Shown in pieces: positions 49,050-61,590 of a stretch of DNA of 64,000 bases. Both the position numbers and the translations under genes were made by a program. Numbering within the stretch: the stretch's first letter is position 1; every line of letters begins with the position of its first letter. The notes below the pieces were generated by a model. That model saw only the letters and a program-made list of their open reading frames with translations, made no database searches and was not told the origin of the DNA. Source of the DNA: Thuidium tamariscinum (Eukaryota > Streptophyta > Bryopsida > Hypnales > Thuidiaceae); contig OX344758.2 of the NCBI GenBank assembly GCA_947034885.2, positions 19,495,067-19,559,066 of the forward strand, in the 5' to 3' direction.

Positions 49050-50082
49050 TTAGCGGTACTGCGACAAGTCACAAGAAGAATTTAGGCTCTGATAACACCG
49101 GGGACAAAATTCATTGGGCATCCAATTGAAAATCATAGAAATCATTGAAGGGCATTGAAACAAAGTATCAATTCAGGGTTGTTCAATCGTTCGATACCTT
49201 CACGAAGCCAATGTCCTTGGAGTAGATGCGGAAGCACTGACGGCAAGTGTTGATGCCGTACTTACGGATCATTCCACATGAGTTTCCACAAACTCGGCTG
49301 CATACAAAGAGTGACGACATAAGATTCATGGCGAATCACAGAGCGTCCTTGTCGTGGAAAGTGAGCACTAGCTGCACTTGGTTAGCGAAAATGCACATGC
49401 GACTTATTTAATCTGTTAACCTAATCTGAGAAATTTGATAGTAGAATCCAAGGAATAAGCATCAAAAGTTAGGTTGAAAGAGAAAATAAATTAGAAGCAA
49501 GGCATACTAAAGCAGAAACTGAGACAGGAAACGCAGAAGATTGTGAGACTACTTTCTCCATGCCAAAGGGTCTACCCTACGTTGAGTACGTCGCACCTCG
49601 GAGATAAGAACCACCCAACAGTTTCAAGTTAGCAGACTCGGGAACAAGAATACCCTGCAGTCGAGAGTCCGAGAGCCCAACAGACAGAAGAGGGTTGACC
49701 CAATAAAAATAAAAACTCGCAAATCCAAACTGCTACAACCCCAAATTCTCCACGCCCAGCATCCTATACCCTACAAATTCTTCTTAGAAAATTAAGTGCG
49801 AGTACAGCACCACAACAGCACCACAATGGAAGCACTTCGCTAAGATCAACTATCCTCAAATCATTCCAACCATCGATGCTCCGTGTTCTTTCAAAAGTGG
49901 TCCGCCGGGTTGTGAGAAATTTGGATGAAAAACTAACGAAGGCAGCACAAAATTAGAGCACGACGGACAAGGAAGAGAGAACCAAGAAAGAGTTCAGAAA
50001 AGTGGGAGAGGCAGCTGTACCAAGTGCGAGAGCCGGGGCCGTAGCCCTTGGGGTGAGAGTTCCAGACCGCTCCGTGACCCAT
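49050..50082 (-). CDS. RPS29: 40S ribosomal protein S29 (uS14)
   Basis: Small zinc-binding protein of the 40S head. Three exons on the minus strand: 50,021-50,082, 49,198-49,297 and 49,050-49,058, all with GT/AG borders and consistent phases. They encode 56 aa, exactly the eukaryotic length. The start [20 protein letters not shown] is diagnostic, and the four zinc ligands are present as C21-x2-C24 and C39-x2-C42. The last exon codes only Tyr-Arg-stop, completing the universal C-terminus after GFVK; such a tiny exon is easily missed by gene finders. Intron 1 is 723 bp, intron 2 139 bp. A telo-box tract lies ~120 bp upstream of the ATG, as in many plant ribosomal protein genes. Confidence 0.96.
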
Positions 50083-50198
50083 GCTGGGCAGATGGTGAAG
50101 CTGCGAGGGCGAGGGGCGCAAGGCGAGCGGTGGGGAGCGAAGGTCGAAAGGGGGAGACGGGAGAGGGAGAGGGGCTGTTAAAGGAGAGACAGGGAGAT

Positions 50199-50215
50199 TA
50201 GGGTTAGGGTTAGGG
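50199..50215 (-). promoter_or_regulatory. Telo-box tract upstream of RPS29
   Basis: TTAGGGTTAGGGTTAGGG, i.e. overlapping AACCCTA telo-boxes on the gene's sense strand. In plants these sit near start sites of ribosomal protein genes and bind telo-box factors; function here is inferred. Confidence 0.75.
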
Positions 50216-52161
50216 CTTCGGACTACTCCCGTTGATTTGATTTTCTTGTAATGAGTGGGGAAATTAGTGCCACCTAGAAAATTAGCGTCTCCCAAACGTA
50301 CATAATTTTACTTTTCTGAAAATTGATACTTTGTACAATTTAATAATATTTTAACATACACTAATTTTAATATTTTTTGTTATAAATAGTATATATTAGT
50401 ATGTTCATGTCATTTACTAATTGGAAATCAATGTGGTTTGCATCAAAATCTCAACTTGTCATGAAATTGGAATAGAATGAAGGTCATCTAAAGAGAACAA
50501 TCGTGAATCCTTTCAATCAAATATGTAAATAATAATGTACATTATGGAACAATACATTATAGAAGATTGTATCACTATTTATGACAATATAAAATTATTA
50601 TCTTTTGCCTCAATTATTTTTGGTATATTTTAAAATAGAAAATAGAATACAACAAACAAATTTTTTTTGAAAAATAAAATTTTGAAACTTTTTAAATTTA
50701 ATTCTACAAGTACTTTTTTGTCGGCTTTAACCACTTAGGTTTGTATACAAACTATCCTTATGCTAGCTATGCCTATTTATAGCACTTCATGAAATTCTTA
50801 TTATAAAAATGTTTGAATATTTAAATATCATTCTTAATAAACCGAAAAAGATTTCCAATACATCAAAGAATCCATTATTTAAACATCATATTCAAAAGTG
50901 AAAAGGGTTCAAAACTTGTTGTTGGGTATCACAACTCCCTTTGTAAAAGTGCACCACCAACCTTCTCTAATTGCACCAGAATTGCACACATGATGGAAGC
51001 CAAATCTATCCAACAAAAGTGAAGAATTTCAATTTCATAATTTTATTCTAAAATTCTATGAGTTAATATATAATTTTTTATAACAACCAATTTGTATTCA
51101 ATTTAGCAACAAAAAAACTTTATAAATTTTAAAATCAAAACAACAAACTGTTCTAGACCTTTTATCATTTCATGTCTTTTGAAAGCAAGAATACTTTATA
51201 TTGCATATCATTCATATCAAACTAAAATTTTAATAAAAATTAATCAATTTGAATTAAATGAATTTTAATAAGTTAAAGGAGAATTTTTAACTCCTCTTGT
51301 TTTGAGTTGATCATAGTCAATGTTATACCATTTTGCTTAGTTTGTCATTGCATACTTGTTTTGTAAATGAAAATTAATAGATATTTTTAAAATAAATAAA
51401 TTTGTAAGATACATATATTTATATCTCAACAAAAAAATTCAAAAAAAATTATAAGATGGTGCAAATCCCTCAAGTACATATCCAAATTTCTTCTAATCAA
51501 ATTCACAATAGAAACTATATACAATATTAGCACTACATGTCCAATGCCTTCAGTTTGAACTTCTTTGAATTTGCTTTAAATTGATCAACAAGCTAACATG
51601 ATTTTGAATGATGAGAATTATTGATTTTTTGGGAATTCAAGTAATGGCACAAATTCAAGTTAGACATGTTAGAGATCACCTGGGAAAAGATAATACAATA
51701 ATATCAGTCATCGATTCAAAGATTATAGAATTTTATCAAGAGGTTGTTTGATCAAAACTATGAAAGTTATTTAAAAGTATTTCAAATTTTTTTTCACATG
51801 TCAAATCTAAAATTGAGGTCAACAAAAAATATGAGGTGAAAGGGCATAATATGCTTAACCATGAATAATTTACAACTTCTCAAAATCTACTCTATAATAT
51901 CTTAAAATGAATTTCTAGTGTGATTTTTCCTCCAATGATTTTTCCTCCAAAATCTAATGCATTTGAAGCTCATTTCCAAGAACTCTCATTACTAAAAAAA
52001 ATAAAATATTTACAATAAATGGACACCCTTGGAGAAGATCTTGAACAAAAAATTCATAATCATTCATTATGAAAATGAATTTTTGATACTAAGACTAGAC
52101 TCCAAAAATAAAATTTCAAAAATGTAACCTATTGAAAAATAATAACTTGGCAAGGTTTTAT
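50216..52161. other. AT-rich gene desert
   Basis: Very AT-rich from about 50,290. No coding region or clear repeat. Confidence 0.45.
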
Positions 52162-52165
52162 TTAA

Positions 52166-52380
52166 CCCTCGAAGGATGGACTGGTAGTCGTGGAAATCAT
52201 GCATTTTGATATAGTGTGACATCTTTTGCTTTGAATAAGCCAAATATATTCACTAGAAGTCATAGTATTGTAGAAGATCTTTCCTTTCCACCCCTAATAC
52301 CAAGGATGAATAGTTGCACTTATGTTCTACAAGGAAAGATTTTTTGTCATTCATTGGAGGCAAAACATCCCCTTCAACAT
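52166..52380. mobile_element. TTAA-flanked element T2, copy 2
   Basis: TTAA at 52,162-52,165 and 52,381-52,384. Left end CCCTCGAAGGATGG; the right end read inward is ATGTTGAAGGGGATG, a weaker match. The right half aligns with 20,340-20,469 (GTTGCACTTATGTTCTACAA, then GGAAAGATTTTTTGTCATTC). Directly followed by another CCCTTAAATGCTAG-type end at 52,385. Confidence 0.55.
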
Positions 52381-52384
52381 TTAA

Positions 52385-52820
52385 CCCTTAAATGCTAGAC
52401 CTATAATCGTTATTTTTAGCTCCTATGCCAACACATAGTTTGTTGCCATTTTGGGACTAAATATGTACAAAAAAATTTGTATTTATTTTTCAAAGATGAA
52501 GTTACATCTTTTTTGTACTTTCCAAAAAATCAGATTTTTTTTAAGAAAATTGATTATTCTGAGAATTTTTGAAAAAATAGTGAAGAAAAATCATATTTAA
52601 TAGAAAATTATTTCAAAAAATCTGAGAATTTCACCATGAGCATACATTTCAGTGACAAACATTATGGTGTAAACTCAATTTCCGTGTCATTCTATAATTA
52701 CAATCCACAAGACATTGAAAATACATTCAAAGTTCAAATTGCAATATAATATTCAAAGTTATGATTTTCTTCAAAATTCCAATTGGAGAAGAAACTAGAT
52801 TAGATGACCTTCATTTTGTT
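52385..52820. other. AT-rich spacer starting with a TTAA-element end
   Basis: Begins CCCTTAAATGCTAG after TTAA, like the left end of another element, but no right end was found. Confidence 0.35.
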
Positions 52821-53698
52821 AGTTGACCTCAAACTCAAAAAGTGACGGTTTCACGTGTCCTACCTTAGTACCCACGGTGATGGGTCGAAGAAGAGGAACA
52901 CAGGCCGACGGGCGATGGGCGACGTGTTCTGGAGCAGGTCCACGGAACAATCTTAACAAGGCAGCCACATGTCCGCTCCCATCACCTTCCGCGTCAGTCC
53001 TCCCAATCCGTCTCTGGCTCTCATCGCTCTCCAATTCCGCTCTCATCACTTGCTCAGGAAATTCTTTCGTGCATTGGGATTCAAGCATTCTCCTGAATCC
53101 GCGTGGGAGTTTTGAAGAATTCAATCTGTGGTGATTGTCACCTTTTACCTGCCCATTCGATCGATTTGCGCATGGCTTTTGTGAATGGATACGGATTGCA
53201 GGGCTGTGTGTCACGCTGTGCTTTCGATCAGCTTGAATTTTGTCGAAATTTCGATTGAGCGTGAGGTGCGAGTTTGAAGTGGTTGAGTGAGAATTTGAAT
53301 TTCAGAATGGAGGGAGTTTTCTGAATTTTTATGGAATGTTGAATTACCGGAGATTTTTAGGGTTTGGGGGGGTGCATTTGAGAATGAATTCAAGGAGGCC
53401 GGTGATGGCAGGGAGGTGTTAGGTAGGGACGTTTAAATTCGTTGTTGATTATTGTTAAATTGATTAATTTTTAATATGTTATTGTTCGCGAATGAAAGAG
53501 GATTTTTCATATTTTAGAAGCGCTCAAGGACAAGTAGCTGTTGGTTATGGGGATGTACACTAGCTGAATTTCTGATGAAGGGTCGCTTTGTGATTTTAGG
53601 CGTCGTAAGAGTAGAGGGGATGAACGAATTGGTGTTTGTTTAGGGTAGAAGAAAAGAGGGAAAGAATAGGGTTAGGATGTGCTGGACAGTAAGGGAGT
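52821..53698 (+). promoter_or_regulatory. Promoter/5' UTR region of the J-domain gene
   Basis: Abrupt rise in GC from 52,840. Overlapping frames on both strands match no family. Probably promoter plus 5' UTR, possibly with an intron; start site not determined. Confidence 0.4.
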
Positions 53699-55389
53699 AT
53701 GAGGATTGATTACTACAAGGTGCTCGGGGTTGCAAGGGATGCAACTGCAAACGAAATCAAGCAAGCCTTTCGAAAACTGGCGCTGGAGTGTCATCCTGAT
53801 CGGCATGTCCAATCTTCAATTCAGTCTCAAGAATCAGCAGGACGTAGGTTTCAGCAAGTCTCCGAGGCGTATGAGATTTTGGGCGACAACTTGAAGAGGA
53901 TTGCGTATAACAAGGGCACGCATTATGCCGGAAGTCAAGCTGGTTCCACGAGCAGGTTTGTCGTGCTTTCACATCTGATGTTTTTTGACTAATTTCTTTC
54001 AGGTATGGCAAGTGTATCTGGGACTTGTTTTGTTTGCACCTTGGCACGTCGTTGTGTTGATCTTGTCACTGTGGTCGGGCATATTGAGCAGCAGGATGTT
54101 TAGGTTACTACACCTAAAATCGACACTTTAAGTGCTAAGCATAGTGACTATTATCATATGGATCAAAATTTCAATTAATTTTTGTTAACAAATCAAAGAG
54201 AATTCCAATGCACCAAAGTATGTGTAATTTGGTTAATTTATGTTAAAGTTATAAGTTTAGTTCGTAGATGACCTAAAACCGACTTGAGTTCTGATCTTAA
54301 GGTGGTGTGCATTCTCAAGATCAATTTGTATTTAGAGTGCAAGATTTTTGGTTGTCGCATTGAGGTTCATGTCTCAATTAGGTTTCTCTACCTTAGAGTC
54401 TGTAAGATAATTTAACTTCGACTGTTGTTATATAATTCAAATTTAGAGAGTTGGTTCGTGGGTCCTTCTAACGACTGTTGTTTGGGGATGATGGCAAGAT
54501 GCACTTCATGTATCCATGAATTTTCGTTTTGGAAAGCTGCTAATTTTTAGGAGCATATGCAGATACGAAGGACCTCCAAGGCGTCGATATTACAGACGGA
54601 ATAATCAAGGTTACACTACTTACGGAAGTGCACAAGCGAGGTCTACATATGATCGAGGTACAGGACAACGATGGAGATATGAATCTGAGTATTCCGCCGG
54701 TGAGCGAAAAGAAAGGCTCATCAACACTATATTCTTTGGGTACGTGTCACTTTCCAAGCTTATTATTTATACAACTGACATATTGTGCTTTTGCTAGATT
54801 TCCCTCTTTGAAGGAATTTTATCTGGATGGATTCTATTCGGTCGTTTCTCCAACTTGGGAGTTTTCTAATCCCTTAATGACAGAGGATTCATGGTTTATA
54901 ATGACCAATTGGATTGATCGTCTTGCAATTATTATATTTCAAATGAGGCCAAACTCTACGTCACCAGAATTAGTGATAAACACTGCTTGTGTTGGTTAGT
55001 AAGTAAACAAATAAGACAAAAGGAAAGTCTCTGTATGACCTTCTCAAGACTGTTAAAAAAATAATGAAGCGTTACATGGGCCTTTTGGTCCTTTAAAGGT
55101 TACGATGGGAGTGAAGGTAGTGAGTCATTTGCTCAGAATTTGTGTCTCACTACATTTCGCCATACTGTTGAAATTCAATCAAGCAGCAAGACTAATCTGG
55201 ACGCAAATCTGTGTCACAGGTTTGCGTTGCCGATGTTCTTATTTGCAGATTACCTTGAAGCAGCTTTCTGGCCAAAACCGAAACACCGCCTGGTATAGAT
55301 TCTTCACTTTCATGTTTAGAAGAGCATGGTTGGTGTGTATCTGCTCATTATCACTTATATTCCTTTATGGCTGTGCGAAGTTCATGTGA
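53699..55389 (+). CDS. Small J-domain (DnaJ/HSP40) co-chaperone, probably membrane-tethered
   Basis: Exon 1 (53,699-53,955) encodes a near-complete J domain: DYYKVLGVARDAT at residues 4-16, the HPD tripeptide at 32-34 that stimulates HSP70 ATPase, and AYEILGDNLKRIAYN closing helices III-IV. Exon 2 begins at 54,563 in matching phase (donor AGCAG/GTTTGT, acceptor ATGCAG) and encodes an Arg/Tyr/Gly-rich linker, to about 54,739 or 54,742. The best candidate last exon is 55,249-55,389, which carries a hydrophobic span near its C-terminus (AWLVCICSLSLIFLYGC). Small plant J proteins of this layout have a C-terminal membrane helix. The strongest exon 2 donor (GG/GTACGT) does not join this exon in frame; the weaker TAC/GTGTCA does, so the 3' structure is uncertain. 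A 130-codon frame at about 55,760-56,152 could be 3' UTR or an alternative end. Confidence 0.75.
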
Positions 55390-57136
55390 ATGCCTTGTGT
55401 GGGCCTATTAATTCTTTCTTATTTCGTGTGATTCAAAACGAATTATGCGCGGTTTGTGATAGGTCATAAGTTCAAGGTGCAATGACAGTGGCTTTTGGCT
55501 TCCGAGTTGTAGTGTTGCTCCTACTGTTATTGTAATATCTGTACTTGAGATTCCTGCCCTTCCTCTCTGAAGCTCAGTAAGTGGGCACTAGGTAAACTCT
55601 AACTTCCAGGTGGCAAGCATGGATTGATCCACAGAAAGTACTTGTAACATGTTCTTGGAAAGAATGATAATCACATCCATGGAGTTTCATAATACGAAAG
55701 TTCAGACTGTTCAATGTGAGTTTAGAAACTCAAGTGGACTCTGTATTTTTTCCTTGCAGAACTTTCATGGGGAGCAAGAAGCAAGAAAATGTTCAGAGAG
55801 TCCTGAGAAAAAAGGGAAGAAAAGGCTTCTCGGTCGAGTACCAATGCAGACCCCTGATACTGAGACGAAGTCAGCTATTAGAGATATCCCTGATCAAGGA
55901 TGCAAGTCATTGTTAGAGAATAGTAGTAGTAATGTTGGTTACACGTATGTTGTAGGCCAGGGATTTGGAAAGCTTCAATCTGCCTCCAGTTTGGCATCTC
56001 AACTTCCTGAAGTAGTTCCTTACACCTCTGGTCGCCAATATTTGCGTTCTTTGTTAAGCATGGAGTGCAGGCTAAGTGATTTGCAACTTGAAGGTGTTCA
56101 TACTTGGCTTAGACAAAGAACTGGAGCTCCGGTTAACAGAGAGGGTGTTTAGACCAGTAAAAGTGTATACGAAATTACGAACATGGGTTGCTTTGTTATT
56201 TTTTTTCAATCACATTTGGTTGTGCATGCCTGGAGGGCAAGCATGAATTATTAGAGTTTCCTTTCGGAACTCCCAACTCCTTTTGGTGCACTTGAATTAA
56301 GAATCTATTCATTTGACATTGGTTGTAATAGGAATTACAGTTTTCTTTGAAAGGTATACTATAGGTGTATAGAATTCTAGGCTCATAGGCTCATACTTTT
56401 TATGCTCACATACTAATATCCATGAATGCAAACCAACTACTTGACAAACTTCCACATTTGTAATTTTAAGAAAACATGTATTCTAGTAATACCAAATCCA
56501 AATCTAAAATAGGACAATAAGTTCATAAAGTATTTTTAAAATTTAGGATGACTTTTGTCCACGTTGTAATGAAAAAGAGATTTGAATATCAATCTGTGCA
56601 TTGTCCAAAAAGTAGAAAGTAGTATGCTCAAAGGTTATTGTATCCTCCAAATGCTTAACTCTGATTTGCCAACACATTTGAAGGATACATACTTAATTCT
56701 AATTTGTTGACTATTGATCTTTGCAAACTTTAGTTTTGGATTCACCTATGTCATAGTTTCCATGGTCTAGGGAGCTAACACTTTGAAAACTCATAAAAAT
56801 TGCATATGACATCCAAAAAATCTAATTTTTTAAAATTCTCATGACTTCCACTTGTTAATACTACAAAAATATTATTTTTTAAGAAAAGGTGCCACCAATT
56901 ATACTGAATTGTTTATATTTACATTTTTGGGTGCTTCCACTGTAAACCCTTGTAGCCCTAACAAATCTTGCTTTTGAAACCTCCTATAGGCCCTAAGATT
57001 TGATTGCCTTAGTGGGCACAACAAGGTGGATTTACCATGGGAGAAAATGAAATTTTTTAATATTTTTTTCATATAAAAATAAATAAATATATCAAATGTT
57101 GCATTCATATTTGTAATCAGATGGAGACTCCAAAGT
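55390..57136. other. J-gene 3' region, then AT-rich spacer
   Basis: Up to about 56,250 probably transcribed with the J-domain gene. Beyond that AT-rich DNA without a gene. Confidence 0.35.
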
Positions 57137-57411
57137 AAGGTAGGTACATCTAAAATGGCACCTAACCTTAAAGCGCCATCTACAATGTGCATACATTTCA
57201 AAAATCAGTCATGTAACTAGACTGTAGATGGCCATTCCAGAAACAGACTTTGACCGTTAATAACTTTTGCATACGGTATCCAAATCCTATGTTCTTTGGT
57301 GCGTTGGAACATGTTTTCACTTGTCAATAAGACTATATAAAAATCTGAAAAGCATGATGATAGGAACTAGGCACAGTAAGAATAAGTGGCCATTTTAGGT
57401 GTACCCACCTT
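57137..57411. mobile_element. 275-bp TIR element (family D, B-like ends)
   Basis: Inverted ends: AAGGTAGGTACATCTAAAAT and, read inward from the right, AAGGTGGGTACACCTAAAAT, both followed by GGC. The AAGGTAGG start resembles family B but the interior differs. No coding capacity. It lies ~130-450 bp upstream of the next gene's GC-rich leader. Confidence 0.7.
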
Positions 57412-57539
57412 GGATCTGAGAGGTTTGAAACATATTCTAGACACATCACAAAATAGGGGGCTTTTTTTTCCACTTTTATGCTAGAGAACCCCAAATCCAC
57501 CCTGCTGGGCCCACCTTCGTTGCTAAGATTTAATCCTAC

Positions 57540-58019
57540 GCTTTGATCGACTGGACCTTGACTTGTCATAATGATGCCTTCCAGTACACTCCAGTACCAC
57601 ACCGTAAGTCTGTTATGGGAGCCCCGGACCTTGGACGGTGCAGTCGTAAGTGTCGAAAACCGTCGGGAAGGAAACAGACTCTGTCGGGAACCGTCGCGAG
57701 CGCGGACGAATACGAGAGCTCGCGTCGAAAGCCGTCTCCGTCTCCGTGTCACTCAAGCACGACACCACCTGACAACGACGGCCGGAAAACGCGCGGGCTT
57801 CGGACAGTCACAACAGCGACGCTTCCGTCGCCCAACGCGTCCTACATTCCGACGGCCCTTCCTCTCTCTCTATCTCTCACAGCTCTTGCAGCTCTCTCCA
57901 TCATCTCTCTTCTCGCTCCAGAGCTGAAGCGTTTCCTTCGTGACGGTGTTTTTCTGAACGGACGACTCTACTCGGACCCGTCTTCGCGTGTGCGCAGGAA
58001 TGTCGGTGGAGTGCTCCAG
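57540..58019 (+). promoter_or_regulatory. GC-rich promoter and probable 5' UTR exon
   Basis: CG-rich up to 57,850, then a pyrimidine patch (CTCTCTCTCTATCTCTCACA) typical of plant start sites, then a likely exon ending at 58,019 with donor CAG/GTATGA. A 160-codon frame spans it but crosses the presumed core promoter and has no family match. I read the segment as leader of the gene at 59,529, with an intron between. Confidence 0.4.
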
Positions 58020-59528
58020 GTATGATTATCGGTTTTGGTGCTGGTTTGCGTTTCTTATTAATGACGCTTGTTTTGCGCCTCTTAAGTGCCGAAATATGTG
58101 GACAGTTCTGTAGCGAAGGCTTTTATTGCTGTCAGGAGGGGATGGTTGGTCAGATCCCGATGCTCGTATAGGGACTGTGGTCCTCAACTTCCCGCATTGT
58201 TCGCTTCTGTTTTACGTCGTTTTCAGTGGACGAGTGGTGTGGTGTGGATCGATTTGTTGATCGATGCAATGGCGGAAGGGGAGTGTGATTGATTGATTGG
58301 TTGGTTGATTGATTGATCGCCCGAGCTTTTGATTGTTGAGAGAGTGTGACGTGCGTTCTTATTTGAGGTGAGCTGAATGTGAGCGCGTTTCGGTGTGATT
58401 GATTGAGTTTGATTTTGTTTTGGGAATTGCCTCCGCTCCATACGTCGGAAACTCTATTCAACTCTATTTTTGTTTTTGGTGTTCTGCGTTTTTGTTTATT
58501 CGTTTTTTCGAATGGAAGCATAGTTATGATGAGCGGCGTTCGTGAGTGTCCTTGCTTTTCTAGCTCAGAGTCAATTTGATTTTGTTTTCCAAGGTTTTGA
58601 ATTATATCTGAGAGGTTTAGCACAAGAACAGAGGATGTTGAAAAGAAGAGAGAACGACACAAAATTAGGTAGCGAAAACGCAGTTTAAGTAAGGCAAATC
58701 TGGATATTCGGCCGTTCTGCGTAACAACGAGTGGAAGTGGTATTGAGGAGTTGATACTGCAAGTCCTGCGCGAGAAAGGTTAATTTGGTGCTATGCAGAG
58801 ATTTACCGGTAGTTCTATTTAAAGAAATGCATGGCTTGTCAGCGACAGCTCAGGCCTCAGGAGCGTTTTGTTGTGAACTCTGAAGTACGGGAGAAATGTG
58901 ATTATTATTTGCCGAGCATGAAATTGAAACAATTGTTTAGGGTTCTGGAAGTGCGGTATCACTGTAGTAGGAGCTTGTTTCCAGTTCTTGTTGAAGTTGA
59001 GGAGATGGATTGGATATTCGATGTACTAGTGCATTCTATCAAAAGCTGCAGGTGCACGCAGCCCTCTCCAATTGCTGAGAAGTATCCCAGTATGTTCCAA
59101 GTATATCCTGAGAATCTGCCATGTACTGTACGCATGTGATTTTACAAGATGCCTATCGGACCATGAGTCAATTGTGAACACTTATGACAGGAGCCTACTT
59201 GTACCCGGGTCAGTGCAATTAGAGACGGGTGAGTGAAGTTTAACGGAGCAGGGACTCTAGTCGCGAGTGTCCATCCTTAGGGTGCCAAACCTGTCTTGTG
59301 GCGACGATGTATTTTCTCATGCCTTCTTCCCTTTCTCACGGTTTCTGTTTCTCTGCAGAACGTGAACGGATGAATTTCTTGAATTAAGCTTGGGAGCAAC
59401 ATGACATGCAGTGACAACATCCGTATTTAGTGTTCGTTTGAGATATTAGAGAGATTGCTGGAAGCACCATATTGACTTTTCCTCAGCGTTTTTATTACCA
59501 GATTGTTGGTGTGACGAGAATAGTTCAG
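58020..59528 (+). other. Probable 5' UTR intron/leader region
   Basis: Gene-like composition. Frames at 58,086-58,292 and 58,831-59,139 show no recognised domain. The CAG immediately before the ATG at 59,529 could be an intron acceptor. Holds short GATT(G) tandem runs near 58,285-58,320. Confidence 0.3.
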
Positions 59529-59846
59529 ATGGGAAATGAGACTCTCTCGGTGCTCTCCTCGGGATTACGAAGAGGCTCCAATCCGGCGTCCCCATCTGCT
59601 TTCAGAAGAAATGCTTTCTCTCCTGACACCTCATGGCGTACCCTTGGTCATCGCCACAAGTTTTTACTCCTTACGCTAGGGCTCTTGACAATACTTTGTA
59701 CGGTCTATCTCTACTTTGCAGTTACGTGGGGAGGAAGTGACTCGTGTTCTGGTTTGGGAGGAACTCAGCGTGCTCTTTGCCAAATTCAGGTGAACCGGAT
59801 GCAAGCTGATTCCTTGAAAGCACATCACCGGCGGTTCTTGATGTAG
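59529..59846 (+). CDS. Small single-pass membrane protein of unknown function
   Basis: 105-aa protein. The N-terminal ~45 residues are Ser/Arg-rich and basic (SGLRRGSNPASPSAF, RHKF), followed by one strong membrane span FLLLTLGLLTILCTVYLYF at about residues 48-66. A short lumenal/extracellular-type segment then has three Cys (SDSCSGLGGTQRALCQ plus one more within the span) and ends basic (HHRRFLM). The layout predicts a cytosolic N-terminus by the positive-inside rule. I have the impression of similar small plant proteins with a conserved YLYFAVTWG motif but cannot name a family. The start at 59,529 is the ATG that yields this layout; an in-frame TTG-only extension upstream was ignored. Confidence 0.6.
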   Translation: MGNETLSVLSSGLRRGSNPASPSAFRRNAFSPDTSWRTLGHRHKFLLLTLGLLTILCTVYLYFAVTWGGSDSCSGLGGTQRALCQIQVNRMQADSLKAHHRRFLM

Positions 59847-61590
59847 GGGGGTTGGGTACGGAGAATATTAGATTCATACAATTTGGAAGGAGGAGTCTGA
59901 CTTTCGGCCTCTTTGAAGAACGTTCAGACGTTGTATGACTTTTTTGTGAACGATACAGCAAAGAGCTTTTATGCCATTTATGTGGCGATTAGATCGGTAT
60001 CGATGCATGCATGGATTAAAAAATCACCTTTATGCGCAGCGTAACTACCGAGGATGATTAGCTATAGTTGCGATTTAGCAATCAGCTGAGTGATTGCTAT
60101 CGCTTACACTTGGGTTGCTTCTACTATACCACAAATAATGTGATTCAAAAGAATGACTTCTGGGCTCTTATTGCGTGGCTCTCTCGTCACTGAAGTTGGT
60201 CACGGAAGTTGTGAAGGCTTGGTCAGTTGCCATATGGTAGTCGAATTTTGAAATCAGCTTAGAGAAATGTTTTAATGACACTCAAATTCTTAATCTCGAG
60301 GCGAAGTACTCCCCATATTCCTGCGTGCGGAGATTTTCCAGGACGAGGGCAGGTACGTATGCTTAGACAACTCTTTTGACATTTGAATGCAAATTTGTCA
60401 TGTTGATAGTTATGTCAATGATAGTCATGTCCTTATTTTTTCCAAATACTTCGGTAGTTTTCGCCCAAGCCTCTCTTCCATACCCTTTGATGCTTATATT
60501 TTGCTATTTGAGATGTTGGCATTTTGCGTGGTATCTTGGAGTCACCATCACGGGGGCCAAGATTGGGCACTTAGGATACATCACGCTCCCCGTCCAGATT
60601 AGATAAGATTTTTGTTCGGGTTGATTAGATTGAGGATCTCACATCTTCAGTACTGAAAATATGCCCAGCATGGTAGCGTCTGCTCTTCTCGCTCATTTTT
60701 GCATTGTTTCTAGCATGGGAGATACAGAGGAATGAGTAGTGAACGGTTTGAACAACCTGCGTTTCACTAGTGAAGCGAGGTTCTCTCCGTGTTCTATTTG
60801 TAACTTTCAACTTGCCTCATGTTCTCTCATGTAGAGTTTCTCTGCATCGCACTATGCAGTGTCCTCGTGCTATTCAGGAGCTTCACAGGTAATATCCCCG
60901 TCGAAGAAATCGTTTTGCGTATAACGAAAGCGTTTGTTTGGATAGCTTTGTTCCTTTATTCTCACTACTGGTAGTTTATGGCTCCACATAGGCCTACATG
61001 TGTTATGCCGAACAGATGGTCTTCTAAAAATATTATGCTCTATCTTCTAAAAATATTATGCCACTGACGGTCTTGACACTCACTCATGGGTGATATTTTT
61101 AGTGCTTTTTACGACACTGTTCTAGACATTTTGGCAATAAAAGGTTCACTTTGAATTAGTCCGTTGGTAAGGCATTGGGTGCATTTCCAAGTATTACTTT
61201 GCTGCATTTTCAATTGAAGTTTGGTGTCAAATTTTTATAGGTATTTGGAATGACATTGGAAATACACCAACCCGATTAATAAGGAATTTTAGGTGGAGTA
61301 CATCATGCTTTCACCTGATTACTGTACATTACATTTTAGAACCCTCTTTTGCACATTAACACCTACGGCATTCATGCACTTGCTTTGCATAATATATCAT
61401 CTTCCCCTTTGAAGATAGCAATGCACTTACAGATTCGTGTAATTCAGTTTCAATTTCACAATTCAGTTTCACAACAACTATATAGTTAAGAATTCATGTA
61501 TTCCCCAAAACTCAGGTTCCTTGGCCTTGTGACAATACAACCTAAAAGTGTCCAATGAATGATAAAAGAAACCGTCTATTTAAAACAAAA
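59847..61590. other. Downstream region, no gene recognised
   Basis: Starts as probable 3' UTR. Frames at 60,376-60,606 and their neighbours overlap and lack domains. A short direct repeat CTTCTAAAAATATTATGC occurs at about 61,021 and 61,045. Confidence 0.35.

Noticed and set aside
52819-53214. Opposed frames of 131 and 103 codons
   Set aside because: Mutual shadows in the GC-rich promoter/leader of the J-domain gene.
57543-58025. 160-codon frame in GC-rich leader
   Set aside because: It crosses the presumed core promoter and pyrimidine patch, overlaps other frames and has no family match; treated as promoter plus UTR exon.
60376-60606. Hydrophobic 76-codon frame
   Set aside because: Overlapped by another frame of similar length, no start context, no domain; T-rich noncoding DNA gives such frames by chance.
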